Positions 5,942 to 12,885 are shown, numbered from the stretch's first letter. The stretch: 13,260 nucleotides of DNA from Halalkaliarchaeum sp036625675 (GCA_036625675.1 JAZKTH010000061.1:1-13260), one strand, 5' to 3'. A program made the numbers and translations. Notes: generated by a model from the letters alone, not told the origin.

Positions 5942-6982
5942 TCACGCCGGGAACAGACGATCGACGTCGAGACCGGCAGCAAGTCCAACTGCGAGTTTCA
6001 CCCGCGCCTTCGAGGTCGGGAGGTCGCCCGCGAACGCGACGCCTGCTCGCTCAAGCGTCACTGCACCCCCGTCCGTTCCGTAGACTGGCTCGGTAGTCCC
6101 GGCGTGACATCGGCTCCCGACGACGACGGGTATCTCGGACGCGAGCGACGCGATCTCCTCGCCGAGCGCGGCGGTGACGTTTCCGAGACCGGTACCCTCG
6201 ACGACGACCCCGCCGGGAGCGCGGTCGCCGCCAGGGTTTCCTCCGTCTCCGACGTCGCCGGCGTCGCCGACGTCGCCGACGTCGCCGATCCGTTCCAGCC
6301 ACCCCGACCCCACCCCGGTCCCGGAGTGGACGATCGGGACTCGGGGCACGGAGCCCGGATCGACGCCGTCCAGCGGCGGAACGACGACCCGACGTTCCGG
6401 CCGGCGGTGGATTCGCACGTCCCCACGCGAGAACGTCGCGACCGGGCCTTTCCCGGGCGACTGGAAGGTGTCCAGCGCGTTCGTGTGTGCCTTGACGACG
6501 TCGCGTGCGGCGTGGAGTTCCTGGTCGAAGGCGACGTGGACCCCCGGGGCGAACCGGTCGTCCGCGGCGGCCCGAACCGCGGTCACGAGGTTCGCCGGCG
6601 CGTCCGAGGATGGCTCGTCGAGCCGACGCTGGGCCCCGGTGACGACGACCGGGGCCGACAGGTCCCCGAGGAGTTCGAGCGCGTAGGCCGTGTCCGCCAG
6701 CGTGTCGGTTCCGTGGGTCACGACGACGCCGTCGACGGGCTCGTCGGACGCCCCTTCGGCGACGTCCCTCGCCAGCCCCGCGGTCTCCAGGACGTCCCGC
6801 CACCGCATGTCGAACCCCGGGCGGGAGCACACTTCCCGGGTTCGGTAGTCCGCGCGCCCCTCGAGCGCCGGGACGGCGTCCAGCAGTTGCGACCCCGACT
6901 TCGCCGGGGCCGCGCCGCCCTCCTCCGGTTCGGCGGCGATGGTTCCGCCGCAGGAAAGCACCGCGAGGGTCGGTCGGCTCAC
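5942..6982 (-). CDS. ansA: L-asparaginase (type I, AnsA-like)
   Basis: A 346-residue amidohydrolase of the asparaginase/glutaminase family that hydrolyses L-asparagine to aspartate and ammonia. The N-terminal SCGGTIA carries the nucleophile Thr14. VVTHGTDTLADTAY (87-100) carries the Thr92-Asp93 pair. KAHTNALDTF (164-173) supplies the conserved catalytic Lys164. PVVVTGAQ and SRCHAGTTEPVYG also fit the family. There is no signal peptide, as expected for a cytoplasmic type I enzyme. GTG at 6980-6982 is the only good start because an in-frame stop lies three codons upstream. Between the two domains is a Gly-Asp-Val repeat (about 231-248). The related GatD subunit of the archaeal tRNA amidotransferase is an alternative, but the protein lacks the longer GatD N-terminal domain. 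Confidence 0.92.
   Translation of the reverse strand: MSRPTLAVLSCGGTIAAEPEEGGAAPAKSGSQLLDAVPALEGRADYRTREVCSRPGFDMRWRDVLETAGLARDVAEGASDEPVDGVVVTHGTDTLADTAYALELLGDLSAPVVVTGAQRRLDEPSSDAPANLVTAVRAAADDRFAPGVHVAFDQELHAARDVVKAHTNALDTFQSPGKGPVATFSRGDVRIHRRPERRVVVPPLDGVDPGSVPRVPIVHSGTGVGSGWLERIGDVGDVGDAGDVGDGGNPGGDRAPGGVVVEGTGLGNVTAALGEEIASLASEIPVVVGSRCHAGTTEPVYGTDGGAVTLERAGVAFAGDLPTSKARVKLAVGLAAGLDVDRLFPA
6251..6286 (-). repeat. 9-bp tandem repeat inside the asparaginase gene
   Basis: Four consecutive 9-bp units (GACGTCGCC on the plus strand, one unit with a single A-to-G change) encode repeated Gly-Asp-Val or Gly-Asp-Ala on the minus strand at about residues 233-244. The repeat falls in the likely inter-domain region, and its period keeps the reading frame, so length variation should be tolerated. 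Confidence 0.9.
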
Positions 6983-7069
6983 GTCGGATCACTCGCCGTG
7001 GAGCGTGTCATACCCCGCGTTTCGTCGCTCGGCCGAAAAGCGTTTGCCGTCGGTTACAGTGTATCCCAT

Positions 7070-7192
7070 ATGGAAGGTGTCATCCTCGACGAGGAAGGGA
7101 TGGTCTCGCCGGTCGTCGTCGCGGCGACGATACTGTTGATCGCCGCGTTCGCGGTCGCGCTGCTCTACCGGCTGCTCCTGTTGGGCCTTTGA
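7070..7192 (+). CDS. Small single-helix membrane protein (40 aa), unrecognised
   Basis: A 40-residue ORF with an acidic N-terminus (MEGVILDEEG) and one hydrophobic helix from about residue 12 to 32, ending YRLLLLGL. Only one basic residue (Arg34) follows the helix, so by the positive-inside rule the C-terminus would probably be cytoplasmic. The segment GMVSPVVVAATILLIAAF loosely resembles the SPVV-containing hydrophobic segment of archaeal type IV pilins, but the basic residue of a prepilin peptidase site is missing and nothing follows the helix. Codon use is GC3-rich like neighbouring genes, and GAAAAGCGTTT lies about 30 nt upstream as a weak TATA-like element. It sits alone between the asparaginase promoter region and convergent msrB. 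I assign no function. Confidence 0.7.
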   Translation: MEGVILDEEGMVSPVVVAATILLIAAFAVALLYRLLLLGL

Positions 7193-7234
7193 CCGTCCCG
7201 TCGTCGGCTCGCCCCGCTGGCCCGGCGCGATCGG

Positions 7235-7651
7235 TCACCCTCCGGGATCGAACTCGAGCGCGACCGAGTTGATACAGAACCGCTTTCCCGTCGGCTCCGG
7301 GCCGTCGTCGAAGACGTGGCCGAGGTGGCCGTCACAGCGGCTACATTTCACCTCGATCCGCGACATCCCGTGGCGGGTGTCCTCCTGGGTCACGATGTTG
7401 TCGGACTCGGCGGCGTAGAAGCTCGGCCACCCGCAGCCGGAGTCGTACTTGGTCTCGGACTCGAACAGGACGGTGCCACAGCCCTTGCAGCGGTACACAC
7501 CCTCCTCGTCGCGGTCGACGTGTTCCCCGCTGAAGCGGGCCTCGGTTCCCCGCTCCCGGAGGATTTCGTAGGCCTCCTCGTCGAGCCGCGATCGCCACTC
7601 GTCCTCGGTTTTCGGGAGTGAATCGGTCGGTTCTGCGTCCTTTTCGCTCAT
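7235..7651 (-). CDS. msrB: Peptide-methionine (R)-S-oxide reductase MsrB
   Basis: Reduces methionine-R-sulfoxide in proteins, repairing oxidative damage with thioredoxin as the usual electron donor. The 138-residue product has the whole MsrB core: two zinc-binding CxxC pairs (C55/C58 and C103/C106), YDSGCGWPSF (69-78), RHGMSRIEVKCSRC (93-106), HLGHVFDDGP (109-118) and RFCINS with the catalytic Cys126. ATG at 7649-7651 is preferred; an upstream in-frame GTG would only add nine residues of uncharacteristic sequence. It lies 51 bp downstream of the HAD hydrolase gene on the same strand, so it may be co-transcribed with the CBS-HAD pair or have its own start. Confidence 0.97.
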   Translation of the reverse strand: MSEKDAEPTDSLPKTEDEWRSRLDEEAYEILRERGTEARFSGEHVDRDEEGVYRCKGCGTVLFESETKYDSGCGWPSFYAAESDNIVTQEDTRHGMSRIEVKCSRCDGHLGHVFDDGPEPTGKRFCINSVALEFDPGG

Positions 7652-7702
7652 CGTCTCCAATAGGGGGCGAACGGGCAAAGGTGTTCGCCGTCCGTTTCTC
7701 GC

Positions 7703-8374
7703 TCAAGAGCGCGGGACGCTTCGACGGGTGAGGCTGACGAGGTCGTGGAGGTCCTCGACGACGTACGTCGGGTTCCGGTCCAGTTCGTGGTCGCGCCGGT
7801 GGGGGCGCCGAATGAACGCCGAGTCGATCCCGGCGTTGTCGGCGGCGGCGATGTCCGATTCGTTGTCCCCGACGAAAAGCGCCCTCTCGGCGTCGAGGTC
7901 GGCCATCGCCCGGTTCAGGTAGTGGGCGTTCGGCTTCTTGAGGGCGAGGCTCTCGACGGTCGGCTCGCGGCCGTACAGCGTCCGGAAGTGGCCGTCGAGG
8001 TCGAAGTGGCCCAGCACGTGCTCGACGGTCCGTTGCTGGTTCGAGGAGACGACCCCGAGGGGAACGTCGAACTCCGAGAGGACGCTCACGTCCTCGTAGG
8101 GAGTCTTGCGGCCGGCGGCGGCCTCGGTTTGCTGGATGTCGCTGGCGATCCGATCGCGGGCGTGCCAGAAGCGTTCCGGATCCAGATCGTACTCCGCACA
8201 CACCGATTCCACGTCACCGGGCGCGACGTCGACCACGACCGAATCGACGTGGTCGGGATCGGGATCGGGAACGCCGAGTTCGTCGAACGTCCGCCAGGCG
8301 GCCTCGACGAGGACGTCGTACCGGGTCCGGCCGACGAGCACCCCGTCGTTGTCGAACAGCACGGCGTCGTACAT
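7703..8374 (-). CDS. HAD-superfamily hydrolase (phosphoglycolate phosphatase-like)
   Basis: A 223-residue haloacid-dehalogenase-type phosphatase. Motif I FDNDGVL carries the nucleophile Asp8 and acid/base Asp10. Motif II is VVSSN (108-112). Motif III lysine is in LKKPN (145-149). Motif IV is GDNESD (169-174) with the Mg-binding acidic residues. Residues 15-85 form a helical C1-type cap, as in the Gph/PGMB group. Motif I has Asn between the two Asp residues instead of the common DxDGTL form, a variant that is well tolerated. The substrate is unknown; phosphoglycolate or another small sugar phosphate is typical. It starts 7 bp after the CBS-domain gene and so is very likely in the same operon. 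Confidence 0.92.
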   Translation of the reverse strand: MYDAVLFDNDGVLVGRTRYDVLVEAAWRTFDELGVPDPDPDHVDSVVVDVAPGDVESVCAEYDLDPERFWHARDRIASDIQQTEAAAGRKTPYEDVSVLSEFDVPLGVVSSNQQRTVEHVLGHFDLDGHFRTLYGREPTVESLALKKPNAHYLNRAMADLDAERALFVGDNESDIAAADNAGIDSAFIRRPHRRDHELDRNPTYVVEDLHDLVSLTRRSVPRS

Positions 8375-8381
8375 TCGACCG

Positions 8382-8783
8382 CTACACTCGGGGTTCCCCG
8401 AGTTTCGAGACGTACGCGGCGATGTCCGTGGTCGTCACGATCCCGATGACACCGTCGGGGGCGCTCACGACGGGCACGTGGTGGATCTCCCGTTCGATCA
8501 TCGTCTCCGCCACGTCCCCGACGAGGTCTTGCGCGGTCGCCGTGGTCACCTCCGTCGTCATGTACTCCGACACGGCCGTCCGGTCCTTGGGCTTCCGTTC
8601 CGCCACGATTCGAACGAAGTCCGTCGACGTGAGGATACCGCGCAACTGATTGTCGTCGTCGGTGACGATCACCGACCCGATTCCGCTCTCGAGCATCAGA
8701 TTCGCCGCGTCTTCCACCAGCGAATCGGGGGCGACCGTCTCGACCGGAGCCGACATGAGTCGGCCGACGAGAATATCTTCCAT
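8382..8783 (-). CDS. CBS-domain pair protein
   Basis: A stand-alone Bateman module of 133 residues. The first CBS repeat (about 8-60) has LMSAPVETVAPDSLVEDAA then GSVIVTDDDNQLRGILTSTDF. The second (about 72-128) has MTTEVTTATAQDLVGDVA then HHVPVVSAPDGVIGIVTTTDI. Each shows the typical VxG(I/V)(L/V)T-x-x-D ending that lines an adenine-nucleotide site. There is no fused catalytic or DNA-binding domain, so it probably senses adenylate or SAM-like ligands and acts on a partner. A TATA-like GTAAAAG (8809-8815) lies about 29 nt upstream of the ATG. Its gene is followed 7 bp later by the HAD hydrolase gene, a possible functional partner. Confidence 0.94.
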   Translation of the reverse strand: MEDILVGRLMSAPVETVAPDSLVEDAANLMLESGIGSVIVTDDDNQLRGILTSTDFVRIVAERKPKDRTAVSEYMTTEVTTATAQDLVGDVAETMIEREIHHVPVVSAPDGVIGIVTTTDIAAYVSKLGEPRV

Positions 8784-8808
8784 GGTAGTTACAGGTAGCC
8801 CGTGGACC

Positions 8809-8815
8809 GTAAAAG
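8809..8815 (-). promoter_or_regulatory. TATA-like box of the CBS-HAD operon
   Basis: CTTTTAC on the minus strand is centred about 29 nt before the ATG at 8783. It lies in the 62-bp gap after the DUF106 gene, which suggests an independent transcript. Confidence 0.5.
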
Positions 8816-8845
8816 CGTTCGTGTGTCAGAGGATGACGAACCGTC

Positions 8846-9748
8846 TCAGGAACTGGAGGGCGACATCTGGATGTTGAGACTCTTCTGGATGATCTGCGTG
8901 AACGCCATCGAGCACAGGAAGTACCAGACGATCCACATCTGGATCGGTCCCGCGATACCGCTCGTCCACTCGACGGTGCCGGCTATCGGCACGACGATCG
9001 CGTCGAACGTCCCGTGGGCGTCGCTCCCCCGGAAGCCGATCATCCAGTACATCCACAGGAACGCCGGAATGGTGAGGAACATGATCCAGACCATCGGCCG
9101 GAACTGCTCTTTGAACATCCCCAACTGGTCGCCCATCGCGTCCATCTGTTCCTCCTGGATGGCGTCCAGCGCCTCCTCGTCTCCGGCCTCCTTGGCCTCC
9201 TTGCGGCGGTTCTGTATCTCCTTCATGCGCGCCTGGTACTTCGACATCTTCTCCATGTCCATGAGCGAGGCCCGCAACAGGGTCGAGTACAGCCCGGTCG
9301 CGATCGCGATCACCATCACCACCGCGTAGAACGGCAATACCTGATTGATCGGGCCAAGAACCACGTCGACCGCGGACCCGATCACGTCCCGCACCGGCCC
9401 GTAACTGTACCCGACGAAGAAAAGCAGCGTCGTCACGCCGGCGGCCTTGTCCCATTTGGTCCACTTGGACGTCTCCGGCGTCTCGACGTCGGTCCCGCCG
9501 GCGAGGTCGGCGTCCTCGTCCTCGAGGCCGGCCCTGGTCGCGTCGGCGTCGGCCAGCTGGAACCCCTCCTCGCCGTCCACGAGCACGCCCTGTTCGATGA
9601 GGCGCCCCCACTGACCGCTCGTGAGATCCTCGCGGACGTCGATCCACTTTATTTCGCCGTCCTCGGCCCGCTCGAGGACGAGTTCGACGGCCTCGCGCAT
9701 CTCGTCGTCGTCGACGAGCTTGCGAACCCTCCGTTCGATCCGACTCAT
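8846..9748 (-). CDS. DUF106 / EMC3-TMCO1-type membrane protein insertase (archaeal Oxa1/YidC homologue)
   Basis: A 300-residue integral membrane protein of the archaeal Ylp1 group in the Oxa1/YidC/Get1/EMC3/TMCO1 superfamily, thought to help insert membrane proteins. Residues 1-95 are a soluble acidic region, seemingly a haloarchaeal extension. A first membrane segment falls around 103-122 and a second around 137-157. A charged coiled-coil loop follows (about 165-210, MEKMSKYQARMKEIQNRRKE and onward), ending in the Met-rich EEQMDAMGDQLGMFKEQFRP. Two or three C-terminal helices follow (FRPMVWIMFLTIPAFLWMYW, then WIVWYFLCSMAFTQIIQKSL). The coiled-coil between helices and the Met-rich stretch fit the family's nascent-chain binding. 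It lies downstream of adk as in many archaea. Confidence 0.92.
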   Translation of the reverse strand: MSRIERRVRKLVDDDEMREAVELVLERAEDGEIKWIDVREDLTSGQWGRLIEQGVLVDGEEGFQLADADATRAGLEDEDADLAGGTDVETPETSKWTKWDKAAGVTTLLFFVGYSYGPVRDVIGSAVDVVLGPINQVLPFYAVVMVIAIATGLYSTLLRASLMDMEKMSKYQARMKEIQNRRKEAKEAGDEEALDAIQEEQMDAMGDQLGMFKEQFRPMVWIMFLTIPAFLWMYWMIGFRGSDAHGTFDAIVVPIAGTVEWTSGIAGPIQMWIVWYFLCSMAFTQIIQKSLNIQMSPSSS

Positions 9749-9772
9749 TGTGCCCTCGTAGGCGAACCGTGG

Positions 9773-9805
9773 TTAAGAACCTGTTTACTCGCGGAGAACC
9801 TCCGC
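9773..9805 (-). promoter_or_regulatory. adk 3' hairpin and DUF106 TATA box
   Basis: In the 64-bp adk-DUF106 gap, GCGGAG and CTCCGC (9791-9805) form a 6-bp stem with a 3-nt loop just after the adk stop. It is followed in the direction of transcription by TTCTTAA (9773-9779), which is about 28 nt before the DUF106 ATG. The layout suggests an end or processing point for the adk transcript and a separate promoter for the insertase gene. There is no T tract, so terminator function is only a possibility. Confidence 0.45.
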
Positions 9806-9812
9806 TCCGGCC

Positions 9813-10421
9813 TCACTCGAGCAGTTCGCACAACCGGTCGAACACTTCCTCGGGGGACGCCTCCCCGTCGACCTCGACGAGGTCGCCCCGCTCTCTGTAG
9901 TAGTCGATCACTGGCGCGGTGTTCTCCTCGTACACGCGCAGCCGCTCCGTGACGACCTCCTCAGTGTCGTCGTCCCGCTGTTCCAGCCGTTCTCGAATCT
10001 CCTCGTCCTCCGGCATGTCGAACTCCGTGTGGTAGATGTCGCCGGTCTCGGGGTCGACGCGACGGCCGGTCAACCGATCGACGAGTTCCTCCTCGCCCAC
10101 GTCGAGGTACGCGACGAGGTCGAGATCGGTGATCTCCGAGAGGTGCTCCGCCTGAGAGAGGTTCCGCGGGTAGCCGTCGAGAACGAAGCCGTCCGCCTCG
10201 GACAGCGCCGCTTCGACGATCTCGTTGACCACCGGGTCGGGGACGAGCTCTCCGGCTTCCATGTACTCCCGCGGAGTGCCGTGTTCGGTCTCCATGTCCT
10301 TGTTCGCCCGGAGGGCGTCGCCCGTCGTGACGTGCTCGAGGTCGTACGCCTCCGCGAGTCGCTTGCTCTGGGTCCCTTTACCTGCCCCGGGTGCACCGAG
10401 CAACAGAATGCGATGACTCAT
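9813..10421 (-). CDS. adk: Adenylate kinase
   Basis: Catalyses ATP + AMP to 2 ADP, setting the cellular adenylate balance. The 202-residue protein has the P-loop GAPGAGKGTQ (8-17), TTGDALR of the AMP-binding region (36-42), DGYPRN (86-91) and a LID with GRRVDPETGDIYHTEF lacking zinc-binding cysteines. This is the bacterial-type Adk found in haloarchaea, not the archaeal trimeric AdkA type. The frame stays open for 85 codons upstream of ATG 10419-10421, but CTTTAAC (10447-10453) lies about 29 nt before this ATG and the conserved N-terminal MSHRILLLG begins here, so the internal ATG is chosen. Confidence 0.97.
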   Translation of the reverse strand: MSHRILLLGAPGAGKGTQSKRLAEAYDLEHVTTGDALRANKDMETEHGTPREYMEAGELVPDPVVNEIVEAALSEADGFVLDGYPRNLSQAEHLSEITDLDLVAYLDVGEEELVDRLTGRRVDPETGDIYHTEFDMPEDEEIRERLEQRDDDTEEVVTERLRVYEENTAPVIDYYRERGDLVEVDGEASPEEVFDRLCELLE

Positions 10422-10446
10422 TGCGTTCGCACCGTCCACGGCCACC

Positions 10447-10453
10447 GTTAAAG
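10447..10453 (-). promoter_or_regulatory. TATA-like box of adk
   Basis: CTTTAAC on the minus strand is centred about 29 nt before the adk ATG, consistent with a leaderless mRNA and with the internal start chosen for adk. Confidence 0.55.
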
Positions 10454-10475
10454 CCTTGAAGATATCCGTCCGGAG

Positions 10476-10516
10476 GTCCGTGTCGATCCGGGCGTCCGTG
10501 TCGGTCCGGGCGTCCG
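10476..10516. repeat. 18-bp direct repeat in the adk / 128-aa gene intergenic region
   Basis: GTCCGTGTCGATCCGGGC (10476-10493) is followed at once by a copy with one mismatch (10494-10511) and the first 5 bases of a third. It lies between the divergent adk and 10608 genes, upstream of the adk TATA box on the adk side. It could be a regulator site array or simple slippage of GC-rich DNA. Confidence 0.8.
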
Positions 10517-10607
10517 GCGGGTCCAGAGTCGTCTCGACGCCTTCCCCGGACCACGCCGGCCGACCCGTGAGGGAACGACTTTCCTTCCGGGTCTCCAACG
10601 GGAATCC

Positions 10608-10994
10608 ATGACCCGCTTCAGCGCCGACACTCCGACGGAACGGCGGAAGCTGTTCGCCGAGGCAGTCGTCGCCCATCGACGGCGTGGCAGCCCGTTCCTC
10701 ACGGTCGAGACCCCGAAAACCGACGAGGAGACGGTTGCGCCGTGGATACAGCTGTCGGAGAAGACGCTCAACATGGACTGTACCGACGCCGAACTCGAAC
10801 GGCTGAAGTCGATGATCGACGGCTACCAGGAGTTCCGCATCGACCGACTCGAGAGCCCGGAGAACGTCGAAGGGACGAACGTCCGGATCACCGCCCGCTC
10901 GGACGCCAATCGTCTCGCCGAATTCATGGATCGTTCGTTCCGGGAAGTGTACGGCAGAGACGAGTCGTACACTGGCTGGGTCGTGGAGATTTAA
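10608..10994 (+). CDS. Uncharacterised 128-residue haloarchaeal protein
   Basis: I do not recognise the family. The product is soluble and charged, with no membrane helix, no signal peptide and one cysteine. It opens with a basic-acidic helix (PTERRKLFAEAVVAHRRRG), then SPFLTVETPKT, a stretch with PWIQLSEKTLNMDCTDAELERLKSM, and EFRIDRLESPENVEGTNVRITARSDANRLAEFMDRSFREVYG. The last part looks like a strand-helix unit, ending YTGWVVEI. GC3-rich codon use and the acidic composition support a real gene. It is divergent from adk and convergent with the membrane-protein gene at 11058; no operon partner is visible. ATG 10608 is the only early start. Confidence 0.8.
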   Translation: MTRFSADTPTERRKLFAEAVVAHRRRGSPFLTVETPKTDEETVAPWIQLSEKTLNMDCTDAELERLKSMIDGYQEFRIDRLESPENVEGTNVRITARSDANRLAEFMDRSFREVYGRDESYTGWVVEI

Positions 10995-11057
10995 CTCCCT
11001 TCACAGCGGTCCAGGGCGATCGCGATTCTCCCGACGATCCGGGACGAACGCGAGCCG

Positions 11058-11471
11058 TCATACGTATTCCCGGGCGTAGCCGGCGGCAGCGACGAGGGCC
11101 AACAGGGAGAGGCCCAGCACGACGTATCGGTGGTACTCGATCCAGTCGTACTCGACCGGGAACGAGAAGACGGTGGTCGAATCCATCGAGACGATCCACA
11201 CCACAGAGAGGACCACGAGCGCGCCCCCGAGGACGGTCGCCAGACCCGCGACTATCGGCGGGTCCGCGCTTCCACGTTCCCCCGACAAGAAGACGACGAC
11301 TCCGATCGCGGCGAAGAAGCCGATGCCGACCGCGCCGGTCGGGCCGGCGGCGTAATAGTCCCGCAACAGCCCTTCGACCCCCTCGACGACGAGTGCCGGC
11401 GCGGCGAGGACGACCACGACGAACAGGCAGGCCACCGCACCCAGCGAGGAGAGCGCGCGAGCAGCGTTCAT
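11058..11471 (-). CDS. Four-helix membrane protein, unrecognised
   Basis: A 137-residue hydrophobic protein with four predicted membrane segments: about 8-28 (LGAVACLFVVVVLAAPALVV), 46-61 (GAVGIGFFAAIGVVVF), 73-94 (IVAGLATVLGGALVVLSVVWIV) and 115-132 (YVVLGLSLLALVAAAGYA). The loop between helices 3 and 4 is aromatic and acidic (FSFPVEYDWIEYHRY) and probably lies at the outer surface. No catalytic motif is visible. The ATG is 9 bp after the stop of the GT87-like gene on the same strand, so the two are almost certainly co-transcribed and may act together at the membrane, for example in lipid-linked sugar metabolism. Confidence 0.82.
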   Translation of the reverse strand: MNAARALSSLGAVACLFVVVVLAAPALVVEGVEGLLRDYYAAGPTGAVGIGFFAAIGVVVFLSGERGSADPPIVAGLATVLGGALVVLSVVWIVSMDSTTVFSFPVEYDWIEYHRYVVLGLSLLALVAAAGYAREYV

Positions 11472-11480
11472 GTGTGCGGA

Positions 11481-12764
11481 TCAGACGGGGGGGATATTGA
11501 AAGGCGTGATCCGGTCGAGTCGGGCGGGGAGGTCCGCGTGAGCTGCGACCCGATGGAACGCCAGCCCCGCGATCAACGTCGAGCCCCACAGGCCGGGCTG
11601 GAGCAGCGGCAAAAGCGGCCGGAGCGCTTCCGGAGCGAGTTCGGAAACGGCCACGAACGCCCGGAGACCGTAGGCGTGGAGGTGGAGACACAGGAGCCCG
11701 ACCACCGGAATCCACGGGTGCCCGTCGCGGTCCAGTTCCAGGGCCAGCAACACTACGACGGCCGGGAGCAGCACGACGAGATCGAAGGTGTACGCGCGCG
11801 GCGCGGCCAGCGGCACGATCGCCACGCCCAGCGCGAACGTCGGGAGTTCCGCCTTCGGACCGTCGGCGTCCAGCGCCAGCGCGATCGTCGCGAGCACGAG
11901 GGCACCGCGGACGGCCAGGGCGATCGGTTCGATCGCGAGGAACGGCCGGAAGTACGCCGCCGTCCACAGGTGCGGGGAGCGGGATCCGGCGCCCCAGTCT
12001 TTCCCCCAGAACAGGACGTCGAGGTAGCCCCGGTGGGTGGCGGGATCGAAAAGCAGCATCGACAGCCCCAGGAGCGCGAGCGCCGCGATCATCGCCCCCC
12101 CGAAGCGCCGGCGGCTCCGCAGGAGGTGCGCCCCCGTGGGGGCGTAAATGAGCTTCGCTCCGCTGCCCAGCGCGGTGAGGGCGCCGCTCGCGATCCCCAC
12201 GAGCGGGCCGCCCCCGCGAAGGTCCCGTACGAGCGTGACCAGTGCGAGGGTCACGAGCGCCGAGAGAAACGTCGACACTTGCCCCATCTTGAACCCGAAC
12301 AGGATCGGCTGGAAGCCGACAAGCAGCCACAGGAGCAGGAGCCGTTCGATCGGATGGAGGTGGAGGCGGAACTCCCGCGCAGCCAACTGCAAGCTCACCC
12401 ACAGAGCGAGGATCGAGAAGATCCCCCACGCCGCACCCGGGGCCTCGAATCCGCGCAGGAACCCCCAAAAAAGCGGGATGAAGACCGGTGGATACAGGTA
12501 GTTTCCGTGGAATCCCCCGTCCTCGTTTGGTTCGTATATCGGGTCGCCGGTCCGCCAGTCGAGAACCGCGTTCCGGTATGCCCCGAAGTCGTAGTATCGA
12601 AACTCCGTGGAGAGCTCCGCGCCGCGCAATACCTGGTCGAATAGCGGATACGCGGCGATCGCGATCAATACCAGGCCCGTGAGCACGACGAATCCGGGCT
12701 TCTCGCGACGCAGTCTCCACAACCGGCGGAGTGCCGCCATCGACGGATTCGACTCGACGGGCAT
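11481..12764 (-). CDS. GT87/DUF2029-type polytopic membrane glycosyltransferase
   Basis: A 427-residue protein with roughly ten or more membrane segments, matching the GT-C fold family GT87 (DUF2029), which uses polyprenyl-phosphate-linked sugars as donors. Landmarks are the first helix at 23-41, then YYDFGAYRNAV (57-67), whose Asp59 is in the usual place of the GT-C catalytic acidic residue in the first extracellular loop. NYLYPPVFIPLFW (88-100), GFKMGQVSTFLSAL and GSGAKLIYAP follow and are typical of this family. ATG at 12762-12764 is chosen; the frame extends 16 codons to a TTG that would add a charged segment. TTTATC on the minus strand (12816-12823) may be the TATA box, giving a leader of about 28 nt. 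The sugar and acceptor (N-glycan, S-layer or lipid) are unknown. Confidence 0.88.
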   Translation of the reverse strand: MPVESNPSMAALRRLWRLRREKPGFVVLTGLVLIAIAAYPLFDQVLRGAELSTEFRYYDFGAYRNAVLDWRTGDPIYEPNEDGGFHGNYLYPPVFIPLFWGFLRGFEAPGAAWGIFSILALWVSLQLAAREFRLHLHPIERLLLLWLLVGFQPILFGFKMGQVSTFLSALVTLALVTLVRDLRGGGPLVGIASGALTALGSGAKLIYAPTGAHLLRSRRRFGGAMIAALALLGLSMLLFDPATHRGYLDVLFWGKDWGAGSRSPHLWTAAYFRPFLAIEPIALAVRGALVLATIALALDADGPKAELPTFALGVAIVPLAAPRAYTFDLVVLLPAVVVLLALELDRDGHPWIPVVGLLCLHLHAYGLRAFVAVSELAPEALRPLLPLLQPGLWGSTLIAGLAFHRVAAHADLPARLDRITPFNIPPV

Positions 12765-12815
12765 GTAAGTGTCTTCCGGCTGGAACGTCCGGTGGCGGCT
12801 TTCCCGCGCCAATAG

Positions 12816-12855
12816 CGATAAACTCGGAATCGAGTACCATCAATGCTTATATTAG
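12816..12855. promoter_or_regulatory. Promoter elements between the GT87 gene and the tfb upstream region
   Basis: On the minus strand TTTATCGC (12816-12823) is a candidate TATA box for the GT87 operon. CTTATATTAG (12846-12855) is a second A+T-rich element that can be read as TATA on either strand. On the plus strand it would start transcription near 12877. Confidence 0.4.
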
Positions 12856-12885
12856 TGGAATTCACTCAGGGACCAACACATTCAT

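Noticed and set aside
10422..10676. An 85-codon N-terminal extension of adenylate kinase
   Set aside because: The frame is open only because of GC bias and the 18-bp repeat. The TATA-like box at 10447-10453 lies inside it, at the right distance for a start at 10421.
11130..12644. A 504-codon plus-strand frame antisense to the GT87 gene
   Set aside because: Gln/Arg/Glu-rich composition without motifs; it mirrors the hydrophobic codons of the real membrane protein on the other strand.
10924..12843. A 639-codon open frame on the minus strand
   Set aside because: It is Arg/Pro/Gly-rich with no domain, and it lies over the GT87 and four-helix membrane genes in another frame of the same strand. 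Such long frames are common by chance in GC-rich haloarchaeal DNA.
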